This document shows positions 25,963 to 33,280 of a stretch of DNA of 64,000 bases, in pieces. The stretch is taken from NCBI RefSeq assembly GCF_040640155.1, contig NZ_JBFABE010000006.1, forward strand, positions 182,112 to 246,111, written 5' to 3'. This stretch comes from Streptosporangium sp040640155. GTDB taxonomy: Bacteria > Actinomycetota > Actinomycetes > Streptosporangiales > Streptosporangiaceae. Position 1 is the first letter of the stretch; every line of letters starts with the position of its first letter. A program made the position numbers and the translations under genes. The notes beneath the pieces were generated by a model that searched no databases, was not told where the DNA came from, and saw only the letters and a program-made list of their open reading frames with translations.

Positions 25963-28223
25963 GCGCCGCCCCCGGTCTCGAACAGCCGGGCGTAGGGGCC
26001 GTCGGCGGCGAGCAGTTCCTCGTGGGTGCCGCGCTCGGCGATCCGGCCGCGGTCCAGGACGATGATCTCGTCCGCGTCGCGGACGGTGGACAGCCGGTGG
26101 GCCATCAGCAGGCAGGCGCAGCCGCGGCGGCGCAGGTTGTCCATGATGACACGTTCCGTCTCTGGGTCCAGGGCGCTGGTGGCCTCGTCGAGGATCAGCA
26201 GGGTCGGTTCGGCGGCCAGGGCGCGGGCCAGCTCCAGCCGCTGCCGCTGACCGCCGCTGAAGTTGCGGCCGTCCTCGCGGACGAAGGAGTTGATCCCGCC
26301 GGCGCGGGCCTGGACGGTGTCGAAGACGGCGGCGTCGCGCAGCGCGGCGACCACCACCTCGTCGGGGACGGCGTCGTTCCACAGCGTCAGGTTGTCGCGC
26401 ACGGTCCCGGAGAACAGGGCGATCTCCTGGTCGACGTAGGCCATCGAGGCCGCCAGCACGGTGCGCGGGATCTCCTCCACCGGGCGTCCGTCCAGCAGGA
26501 TCCGTCCCGAGCGCGGCTCGTACAGGCCGGTCAGCAGGCGGCCCAGGGTGGACTTGCCGCTGCCCGAGCCGCCCACGATCGCGATCCTGCTGCCCGGCAT
26601 CACGGTCAGCGAGAGACCGTGGATCATGGGGGCGGACAGCGGGCCGTACCCGAAGGTGATGTCCTGCAGGTCGAGGCGCCCCTCCAGGCGGGTGCCGAGC
26701 GCGACACCGTCCTCGGCGCCTTCCGCGCGCTCGAAGCAGCGGGCGATCGGGTAGCGCTCCACGTCCTGGATGCGCTTGATGTCGATGGTGAGGTCCTGCA
26801 GGCGGCCGCCGAGGTTGGTGAGCTGGGTGACCGGCCTGCTGAGCGCGGCCAGCAGGGTCTGGAAGGACACCAGGATGCCGATGCTGAGCACGCCCTCCAC
26901 CACCCGCAGCCCGCCGACCAGCAGCATCAGCCCGGTGTTGACCGTGGCCAGCAGCGGAGGGACGACGATCAGCAGGGCGGTGGGCACGCCGAGCCGCTGC
27001 TGCGCGGTCACGGCCTTGGCCAGGAAGCCCGCCCAGCGGGTGAAGGCGTCGGGCTCGCCGCCGGTGGCCTTCACCGTCTCGATCATGCTGAGCGTGGCGA
27101 AGGTGGTGCCGGTGAGGTTGCCCCGGTCGTTGCGGAGCGTGGCGACCGCGTCCTTGCGCACCCGGGAGACCCAGCGCAGCACCACCATGTTCAGCGCCGC
27201 CATGCCGACGCCGATGACGCCGAGCAGCACGTCGTAGCGGACCAGCAGGGCGGCGTAGAACACCACCAGCACCAGGTTGATGACCGTCAGCGTGAGGTCG
27301 CGGGAGAGCACCTCGGCCACGGTGTCGTTGGTGGAGACCCGCCGCGACACCTCGGCCGGGCGGCGTTGCAGGAAGAACTCGATGGGCAGCCGGAGCAGGT
27401 GGCGGAAGAAGCGGGCGGAACCGGCCAGCCCGATCCTGATCTCCAGCCGCAGCAGGTAGAACTGCTGCACCGAGGTCAGGACGAAGACGACCAGCGCGGT
27501 GAACGCCATGGCGACCAGCAGCGCCGGCAGGTAGCCCGGCGCGTGGCCGCTGAGCACCTGGTCGATGAAGACCCGGGAGTAGGCGGGCCCGGCGATGCCG
27601 GGGATCACCAGCAGCGCGCTGGCCAGCAGCACCAGCGGCAGCGCCCGCCCGCTCGGCAGCCGCCACCGCAGCAGCGCCGCGCCCAGCCTGCTGCGCTCGC
27701 CGCCGGGCGTGAAGTCCGGTCCGCGCTCGAACGTCAGCATGATGCCGGTGAAGCCGGAGTCGAAGTCCGACCACTCCATCAGCCGGGGTCCCCCGGAGGG
27801 GTCGTTGACCGCGACCATGGTGCGGCCGAACCGGGTCGTCACCCCCTCGACCACCAGGAAGTGGTTGAACGCCCAGAAGATGATCACCGGTCCGGTCTGC
27901 TTGCGCACGTGCTCGGCCTCGACCTGGAAGCCCCGGGCGACCAGCCCGTAGGAACGTGCCGCGGCCATCACCGAGGACGCCCTGGAGCCGTCCCTGGACA
28001 CCCCGCACCGGCCGCGCAGCTCCTCCAGGGGCACGTGCCTGCCGTAGTGGGCCAGGACCATCGCCAGCGCGGCCGCCCCGCACTCGACGGCCTCCATCTG
28101 CATCACGGTCGGTACCCGGTGGGGGCGCCTGCCGCGCGGACGTGAGGGCCGCCGCCCCCGCCCCCGTTCGGGCGCGGTGGCGGGGGTGGGCGGTGGCGGG
28201 GCGGGCAGGGTGGTGTTCGTCAT
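25959..28223 (-). CDS. NHLM-type peptidase-ABC exporter (C39 leader peptidase)
   Basis: A 754-aa exporter that should cleave the leader and move the mature peptide out. The N-terminal C39 peptidase has the catalytic Cys48 in MEAVECGAAALAM, His121 in FWAFNHFLVVEG and Asp141 in VNDPSGG, so it looks active. Six membrane helices follow (about 165-430). The ATPase domain has Walker A GGSGSGKSTLGRLL, signature FSGGQRQRLE and Walker B LLILDEATSALD. The first 36 residues are Pro/Arg-rich. Good ribosome-binding site (GAAGGAG). Its presence next to a TOMM cyclodehydratase and an NHLP precursor in the same locus makes that precursor the likely substrate. Confidence 0.92.
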   Translation of the reverse strand: MTNTTLPAPPPPTPATAPERGRGRRPSRPRGRRPHRVPTVMQMEAVECGAAALAMVLAHYGRHVPLEELRGRCGVSRDGSRASSVMAAARSYGLVARGFQVEAEHVRKQTGPVIIFWAFNHFLVVEGVTTRFGRTMVAVNDPSGGPRLMEWSDFDSGFTGIMLTFERGPDFTPGGERSRLGAALLRWRLPSGRALPLVLLASALLVIPGIAGPAYSRVFIDQVLSGHAPGYLPALLVAMAFTALVVFVLTSVQQFYLLRLEIRIGLAGSARFFRHLLRLPIEFFLQRRPAEVSRRVSTNDTVAEVLSRDLTLTVINLVLVVFYAALLVRYDVLLGVIGVGMAALNMVVLRWVSRVRKDAVATLRNDRGNLTGTTFATLSMIETVKATGGEPDAFTRWAGFLAKAVTAQQRLGVPTALLIVVPPLLATVNTGLMLLVGGLRVVEGVLSIGILVSFQTLLAALSRPVTQLTNLGGRLQDLTIDIKRIQDVERYPIARCFERAEGAEDGVALGTRLEGRLDLQDITFGYGPLSAPMIHGLSLTVMPGSRIAIVGGSGSGKSTLGRLLTGLYEPRSGRILLDGRPVEEIPRTVLAASMAYVDQEIALFSGTVRDNLTLWNDAVPDEVVVAALRDAAVFDTVQARAGGINSFVREDGRNFSGGQRQRLELARALAAEPTLLILDEATSALDPETERVIMDNLRRRGCACLLMAHRLSTVRDADEIIVLDRGRIAERGTHEELLAADGPYARLFETGGGA

Positions 28224-28237
28224 CGGTGGCTCCTTCG

Positions 28238-29050
28238 TCAGCGCCCGAGCAGCAGGTCGAACGGCCTCTGCTCACCCAGGTGGATGGAGGCCGTCACGCT
28301 CACCTGGGAGTCGAGACGCACGGGCGGGCCCTGCGCGGTCGACCAGGCGTACCCCGAGCGCGTTCCGGAGTCGGGGATCAGGTCCACGATGATCATCAGG
28401 GGGGCGTGGCCGGCGCTGTACTTCCTGGCGGCCAGCTCGCCGCCCACCAGTCCGGCCAGCGCCTCCTCGGTCAGCGGGTAGCGGCTGACCGAGGTGACCT
28501 TGCCGCGCAGCAGCCCGAAGACGGCGGCGGGCGCGGTGGCGACCGACAGGTCGACCAGGCGGCCGGGGGAGATCAGCGCCGTCCGGTCCGCGGGAACGAA
28601 CAGCATGGCGACCAGGCGGTCACCGGCGACGTCGGTCCGCTCGACCGTGGCCACCGTGGTGCCGACCGGGACGACCTGGCCGTCGCTGATCGTGGTGTCG
28701 ACCACCTGGCCGGCGAACGGGCTGGCCACCGTCCGCAGCTCGCCCTCGGCGTCCTGCAGCTCCACGATGCCCTGGCCGACGGTCACCGATTCGCCCGGCC
28801 TCACCAGGACGCGGCGGGCCATGCCGGTGTGCAGGCTCTGGATACGGGCCGTACCGCCGGGGTGGGTGAGAAGGCCCGGCGCGCTGACCGAGATGCGCAG
28901 CTCGTCGGCGAACGACCAGAACAGTCCGCCCGCCATGGTGATCATCACCACGAACACCGCGATCCAGCCGCGCGGGGTCACCAGCAGCGTGGGGGAGTCC
29001 AGCTCATCGGGTTCGCGGGCCCGTTGCAGGGCCTTGTATCGGAATTGCAA
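28238..29050 (-). CDS. NHLM-type secretion adaptor, HlyD-like
   Basis: A 270-aa single-pass protein: one N-terminal helix (WIAVFVVMITMAGGLFWSFA) then a biotinyl-lipoyl-like beta-barrel region (GMARRVLVRPGESVTVGQGI and VASPFAGQVVDTTISDGQVV), as in membrane-fusion proteins. It is short for HlyD and lacks a long coiled coil, as expected for the NHLM secretion protein of Gram-positives. The start is a TTG at 29050 with AAGGGTG upstream. It lies 6 bp after the dehydrogenase stop and 14 bp before the peptidase-ABC gene. Confidence 0.85.
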   Translation of the reverse strand: MQFRYKALQRAREPDELDSPTLLVTPRGWIAVFVVMITMAGGLFWSFADELRISVSAPGLLTHPGGTARIQSLHTGMARRVLVRPGESVTVGQGIVELQDAEGELRTVASPFAGQVVDTTISDGQVVPVGTTVATVERTDVAGDRLVAMLFVPADRTALISPGRLVDLSVATAPAAVFGLLRGKVTSVSRYPLTEEALAGLVGGELAARKYSAGHAPLMIIVDLIPDSGTRSGYAWSTAQGPPVRLDSQVSVTASIHLGEQRPFDLLLGR

Positions 29051-29056
29051 CGCGGT

Positions 29057-30463
29057 TCACCCTTCCATGCGGGGGCGGGAGCCGAGGACGAGCTCCCCGA
29101 CGGTGCCCTCGAGGAGCGGGTCGCGCCCCGAGGCGGTGGCGAAGGCCGCGGCGTCGCCGCCGCCCAGGCCGCACACGGCCAGGTTCATCGCGGTGGCGAC
29201 CAGGTAGAGGGTCTGGTAGAGCACGCCCACGTGTTTGAGCACCAGGGGGTAGGCGACGGTCTCGTACTTCCACATCACCCGGCCGAACCGGGCCGCCACC
29301 AGCAGCACCACCTGCGGGTCGGCCTCCAGCATGGCCGCGCCGCGCGCCTCGGAGACCAGCGCCGCCGTGGCCCTGCCCGGCTCGGCGACGAGCTCCAGCT
29401 CGTGGCGGTCGGTCGCGTAGTGCCACAGCCCCGGCGGCACCCCCTCGCACGCCGTCACCAGCGGGTAGACCTCAAGCTCGTGCACGGCCCCGCCGCTGGG
29501 GTAGGGCCGGTCGGCCAGCTCCTGGCCGTCGCCGCCCGTCATGGTGCCCCGCCTGCGCAGGGACCGGTAGAGCAGCTCGCCGAGCTGGTCGAGGGTGATC
29601 GGCGCCTCCGTGTCCTGGGCGCGGATCGAGCGGCGCCGCTCCAGCACCTCGGTGAGGGAGGGGTCGGCGGCGGCGATCCGCTCCAGGTCCGGTACGGGCA
29701 ACGCGACCGTCCGGGTGCCCGCCGGCGGCGGGGAGACCGGCTCCGGCGGGAAGCGGTCGCCCAGGGGGTGGGTGCCGCCGTAGCCGGAGGCCGAGGCGGG
29801 GGTGCGGGTACGGGCGTGGAAGGCCAGGTCGCCGGGGTGCCACTGGGCGTGGGAACGCTCGGCGGTCTCCACGTCCTCCCCGGGTCCGCCCGGGGCCAGC
29901 AGGCCGGCCGTGGCCAGCAGCCGCAGGATCGGGGCGGGGACGCCGGTGCTCCAGGCCGCCAGTTCGCCGAGCAGGCCGGCGGCCCGCGGCGCCAGCTCGA
30001 CGGCCAGGTGACGGCCCGGCGCCTGAAGGGTCAGCGTGCCGTCGACGACCCGGGCCTCGGCGAAGCGCGACAGCCGCGCGGGTCCGGCCGGGGCCGGGGC
30101 GAGCAGCGTCGTCCCCCGGCCGACCAGGCGGAGCCTGGCGATGACCTCACGGCTCTCGCGGGTCCCGCCGTCCTCGCCGTCCGCGCGGTCCTCGCGGTCC
30201 TCGCGTACGGCGTGCTCGACCAGCCCCGAGGTGTTCAGGCCGCGGAACAGCATGTGCCAGCGGAGCAGTCCGGTCTCGCCGTCCAGCGCGGTCACCGCGG
30301 CGGCCAGCTCGGCGTCGTCGCGGTCGCCGTCGGCCAGGAGCTTCAGGGCCGCGCCCTGACCCGGCGTCAGCGCCTTGAGCGGGACGGCCGTACCGGCCAG
30401 GTCGAGGTGCTCGCCGGTGAACGACACGTCACGGCGGAACCGGGAGACGATGGTGGGGTTCAT
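29057..30463 (-). CDS. SagB-type azoline dehydrogenase (thiazole/oxazole maturation)
   Basis: A 468-aa FMN-dependent dehydrogenase expected to oxidise thiazoline/oxazoline rings to aromatic azoles. The C-terminal nitroreductase domain (about 240-468) shows the SagB pattern: RRSIRAQDTEAPITLDQLGE, RPYPSGGAVHELEVYPLV, ETVAYPLVLKHVGVLYQTLY and LVATAMNLAVCGLGGG. The N-terminal 90 residues (FRRDVSFTGEHLDLAG onward) look like a winged-helix PqqD/RRE-type domain, possibly a second leader-binding module. It lies 17 bp after the cyclodehydratase stop, so the two are surely cotranscribed. Confidence 0.9.
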   Translation of the reverse strand: MNPTIVSRFRRDVSFTGEHLDLAGTAVPLKALTPGQGAALKLLADGDRDDAELAAAVTALDGETGLLRWHMLFRGLNTSGLVEHAVREDREDRADGEDGGTRESREVIARLRLVGRGTTLLAPAPAGPARLSRFAEARVVDGTLTLQAPGRHLAVELAPRAAGLLGELAAWSTGVPAPILRLLATAGLLAPGGPGEDVETAERSHAQWHPGDLAFHARTRTPASASGYGGTHPLGDRFPPEPVSPPPAGTRTVALPVPDLERIAAADPSLTEVLERRRSIRAQDTEAPITLDQLGELLYRSLRRRGTMTGGDGQELADRPYPSGGAVHELEVYPLVTACEGVPPGLWHYATDRHELELVAEPGRATAALVSEARGAAMLEADPQVVLLVAARFGRVMWKYETVAYPLVLKHVGVLYQTLYLVATAMNLAVCGLGGGDAAAFATASGRDPLLEGTVGELVLGSRPRMEG

Positions 30464-30480
30464 GTGTCCGGCCGCCCGTC

Positions 30481-32724
30481 TCAGAAGAACACGTTCCAGG
30501 AGTTCATCTCCTCCTGGGGTGTGGGACGGTCGAGCCAGCCGAGTCTCACCGGCGTGTCGTAGATGCGGCCGGGGCCGAGCCGGCGCCAGAAGTGCCGCAG
30601 GCCGGGCGCCATCACCTTGACGACGCTCAGCTCCAGGTCGGGGCGGGTCTGGTCGACGACGATCACCTCGGAACCGGCCTCGGCGATCGTGTCCACGCAC
30701 CGGCGCACGACGGCGGCGAGCTCGTTGGGGGCCGGCGGGCCGACCGTGACCGGCGGGAGGTCGGGGTGGGGCAGAAGCCAGGGCTCGGAGGCGAGCTTGG
30801 CCTCCTTGCACCAGGTCAGCAACCCCGGGTCGTCGGCGCGGTACCTCGTGTTGCCCTGCTCGTCGCGTCCCTCGATCGTCGGCAGGAACTGGTTGAGCTC
30901 GGTGAGCGCGCGGAAGGCCGCGATGCGCGAGTCGGGGTGGGCGCCGAAGCCCACCATGATGTCCTCCACCTCGTGGCGGCGGCGCGAGAGCGCGGCGTAC
31001 ACCGGGATGCCCAGGTCGGTGGTGAGGTCGAGCATCCACAGGTCGCGGTCCATGCCGTCGTAGAAGGCCCGCAGCTCGCCCACGTAGGGGTCGTTCAGGG
31101 AGTCGAGGTCGAAGCCGCGGACGCGCGCCCGGTTGTACCACCACAGCGCCACGGAGTCGCGCTCCACCAGCTCGCACAGGCCCTGCAGGATCGCCTCCTC
31201 CAGGGTGTTGCCGGCCGCGCTGCCGTTGGAGTCGCCGATGCAGAAGAAGTGCTCGTTGAGGTCGGGGTGGCCGTACCAGGCGTAGGCGGCCGGGACCAGC
31301 CGCTCCTCGTCGCGGGTCAGCGACCAGGCCCGCGACCAGTCGAACGGCGCGGTCTCGTCGAAGGGGTCGGGCACGAGCTGCAGCCGGTGCGCCGGGTCGG
31401 CGTTCCACTCCTTGCGCCCGGCCCGCTGCTCGTCGGAGAAGAGCAGCAGCCGGTCCGGGTGCACGGCCGTCGCCGGGTCCAGGTCGGCGAAGGCGGCCCG
31501 GACGACCGGCTCGTCCCCCCGCCACACCCCCGAGTAGCGCTCGATCGCCTCGCAGACCGCGCTGACCTTCGCCTGGATCTCCGAGCGTCCCTTGCCGCCG
31601 CTCTGCCCGCGCAGGTTGCGGCGGAGCAGGTCCATGCTGTCGTTGACCATGGCGAAGTTGTGGCCGGCGGCGTAGCTGTAGGTCAGGCCGTTGGCCTCGT
31701 CGCCGATCGGCATCAGCTTGGTGATCGCGCCCAGCAGGGGGCTGATGTGCTTCTGCAGCCTGTCCAGGGTCTGCTGCGGCTTGTCGACGCGGTAGCCGCC
31801 GTCGGTGGTGTGGCTCGCCTGCCGGGGGGCGAGCACGATCTTGGGGTTGCGCTCGACCGGCACGCCGCACGAGGGGCACTGCGGCTGGCGGACGAGGGAG
31901 TGCCTGGCGGTCTCCAGGGTGCTCATGTCGAGGGTGACCATGGTGCCGCAGATCGCCCCGGGCTCGCCGGTCGCCACGATGCGGGCGATCTCGGACGCGA
32001 GCATCCCGGACAGCGCCAGCGGTCCCGCCGCGGTCCGCGCGCGGGCCGGGCTGTACGGCACCCGCTCGCCGCGCTTGCCGGCCAGGTAGCGCTCGAGCTG
32101 GCGGTTGCCGGCGAGCCGCTGCTCCAGGCACGACCAGCACCCGGTGTGGTCGGGGTCGAAGAAGGGGCCGAGCCAGGGGCTGACGCCGCCCGGCCTGGCC
32201 AGCAGCCAGGGCCGTCCGGCCGCGAGCTGCAGCGTGTTGCGGTGCTCCAGGGCACGGTCGAGGTAGTCGTCGACGAGCACCACCGACACGCCCTCGCCGG
32301 GCACCTCGTCGATCGGGCCGGAGCGCACCGTCAGTCCCAGCGCGGCCAGGGCGTCCACGACGGGGGCGGGGTCGACCCCCTCGGCGGCGGAGACGGTGAC
32401 CGGCGCGCCCGCGGCGACGGCGGCCGGGTCGACGTTCAGCGCGTCCCAGTAGGCCAGCACCTCCTCCGGCAGGTCGGGCCTGCCCTCGGCGAGGTGCCCG
32501 GCCGCCTCGTAGCGGCGCAGCGTGGCCAGCACGGTGGTGAACGGCAGGGTCCCGGTCAGCTCCTGGACGATCTCACTGACCGTCCTGCGGCCGTCGAGGT
32601 AGGGCAGCACCGCCACGGCGGCCTTTCCCGGCACCAGGAAATCCTTGCCCTCGGCGAACAGGAAGACCCGCTCGCCGTCCACGACGTCCACATGGAAATG
32701 AGCTTTCAATCGCGGGCTCTCCAT
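30481..32724 (-). CDS. Fused TOMM cyclodehydratase (E1-like/Ocin-ThiF plus YcaO)
   Basis: A 747-aa enzyme that should use ATP to cyclise Cys/Ser/Thr side chains of the precursor into azolines. The N-terminal 80 residues form an RRE/PqqD-like winged helix for leader binding. The middle E1-like part carries a zinc tetrathiolate, C196-W-S-C199 and C283-P-S-C286. The C-terminal YcaO domain (about 300-740) has the ATP/Mg glutamate motifs in SAVCEAIERYSG and ILQGLCELVERDSV. The C-terminus is EEMNSWNVFF rather than the Pro-rich PxPxP tail common in azoline-forming YcaOs. I use the ATG at 32724 with AAGGGGA 6 nt upstream. It heads the export operon. Confidence 0.92.
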   Translation of the reverse strand: MESPRLKAHFHVDVVDGERVFLFAEGKDFLVPGKAAVAVLPYLDGRRTVSEIVQELTGTLPFTTVLATLRRYEAAGHLAEGRPDLPEEVLAYWDALNVDPAAVAAGAPVTVSAAEGVDPAPVVDALAALGLTVRSGPIDEVPGEGVSVVLVDDYLDRALEHRNTLQLAAGRPWLLARPGGVSPWLGPFFDPDHTGCWSCLEQRLAGNRQLERYLAGKRGERVPYSPARARTAAGPLALSGMLASEIARIVATGEPGAICGTMVTLDMSTLETARHSLVRQPQCPSCGVPVERNPKIVLAPRQASHTTDGGYRVDKPQQTLDRLQKHISPLLGAITKLMPIGDEANGLTYSYAAGHNFAMVNDSMDLLRRNLRGQSGGKGRSEIQAKVSAVCEAIERYSGVWRGDEPVVRAAFADLDPATAVHPDRLLLFSDEQRAGRKEWNADPAHRLQLVPDPFDETAPFDWSRAWSLTRDEERLVPAAYAWYGHPDLNEHFFCIGDSNGSAAGNTLEEAILQGLCELVERDSVALWWYNRARVRGFDLDSLNDPYVGELRAFYDGMDRDLWMLDLTTDLGIPVYAALSRRRHEVEDIMVGFGAHPDSRIAAFRALTELNQFLPTIEGRDEQGNTRYRADDPGLLTWCKEAKLASEPWLLPHPDLPPVTVGPPAPNELAAVVRRCVDTIAEAGSEVIVVDQTRPDLELSVVKVMAPGLRHFWRRLGPGRIYDTPVRLGWLDRPTPQEEMNSWNVFF

Positions 32725-32799
32725 CGGCATTCCCCTTTTTCCACGCTTCCGGACAACCGGCTTCACGCGAATTTAAACACGGCGGTACGGGGTGGGAGA

Positions 32800-32822
32800 A
32801 TGCGTAAAAAAACCATACGCAT
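32800..32822. promoter_or_regulatory. Inverted repeat ATGCGT-N11-ACGCAT upstream of the cyclodehydratase operon
   Basis: ATGCGT (32800-32805) and ACGCAT (32817-32822) are perfect complements flanking an A-rich spacer, about 75-100 bp upstream of the cyclodehydratase start. The same TACGCAT core recurs before the halogenase gene (37441-37473), and close variants occur at 33225-33238 and 44014-44045. It is a candidate binding site for the cluster regulator. Confidence 0.5.
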
Positions 32823-32831
32823 CGTCCGGCC

Positions 32832-32867
32832 CGATACTTAGGTATCGACGGTCCGGCGTCAGTATCG
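32832..32867. promoter_or_regulatory. GTATCG palindrome plus third half-site
   Basis: CGATAC (32832-32837) and GTATCG (32842-32847) form a perfect inverted repeat around TTAG. A further GTATCG in direct orientation lies at 32862-32867, two helical turns from the second. Three hexamers with regular spacing suggest an operator or activator site in the divergent region. Confidence 0.45.
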
Positions 32868-33224
32868 GCACGGCCGGTGAGGGTTCGTGGCGCTCCGGAG
32901 GGAGCGCCGCCGGACGGGGGCACGTGCCGGGTCCGCCCGGGCGCGGGCCGGTCCCGTCCGGGGTCCTCCGGCGGCGCGGGCGGGCCCCCGGATGACCGGG
33001 AACGGCGTTTTCGCTGGTGATGACGGCTCTCAAGGGGGGAGGCGGCGCGTTCCGGCGCCGACCCGGCGCGAACGCGGCGGGGAGCGAGGCCGCGGCGGCG
33101 CGGCGCGGAGCGGCGGCGCGGGTCGTGCGCCGGGAAAAAACGGGCCCGGCCTGGGGGAGGGCGCCGCGGACCCCGCGCGCGGGCCCGGAGACGTCCTCAC
33201 GCGCCGCGACTCGCGCCTGTCAAC

Positions 33225-33238
33225 AAAGCGTACGCTTT
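33225..33238. promoter_or_regulatory. Perfect 14-bp palindrome upstream of the LAL regulator
   Basis: AAAGCGTACGCTTT is fully self-complementary, ends 42 bp before the regulator's ATG, and shares the GCGTA/TACGC core with the repeats at 32800-32822 and 37441-37473. It may be an autoregulatory site. Confidence 0.5.
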
Positions 33239-33280
33239 CCAGTCATTAAGAAAGAGATCGTTGAGATCCAGATCGAGGTA

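Larger units (their letters stand above)
32725..33280. other. 556-bp divergent regulatory region between cyclodehydratase and LAL regulator
   Basis: No gene is supported here. The left part (32.76-32.85 kb) is AT-richer and contains an A7 run and three repeat structures, listed separately. The centre (32.9-33.2 kb) is very GC-rich. The stretch just before the regulator is again AT-richer and has a perfect 14-bp palindrome. Promoters for both the maturation/export operon and the regulator must lie here. Confidence 0.7.

Noticed and set aside
23215..25995. A 926-codon plus-strand frame over the NHLM ABC gene
   Set aside because: Gly/Gln/His/Arg-rich translation without any motif; the minus-strand ABC protein explains the region fully.
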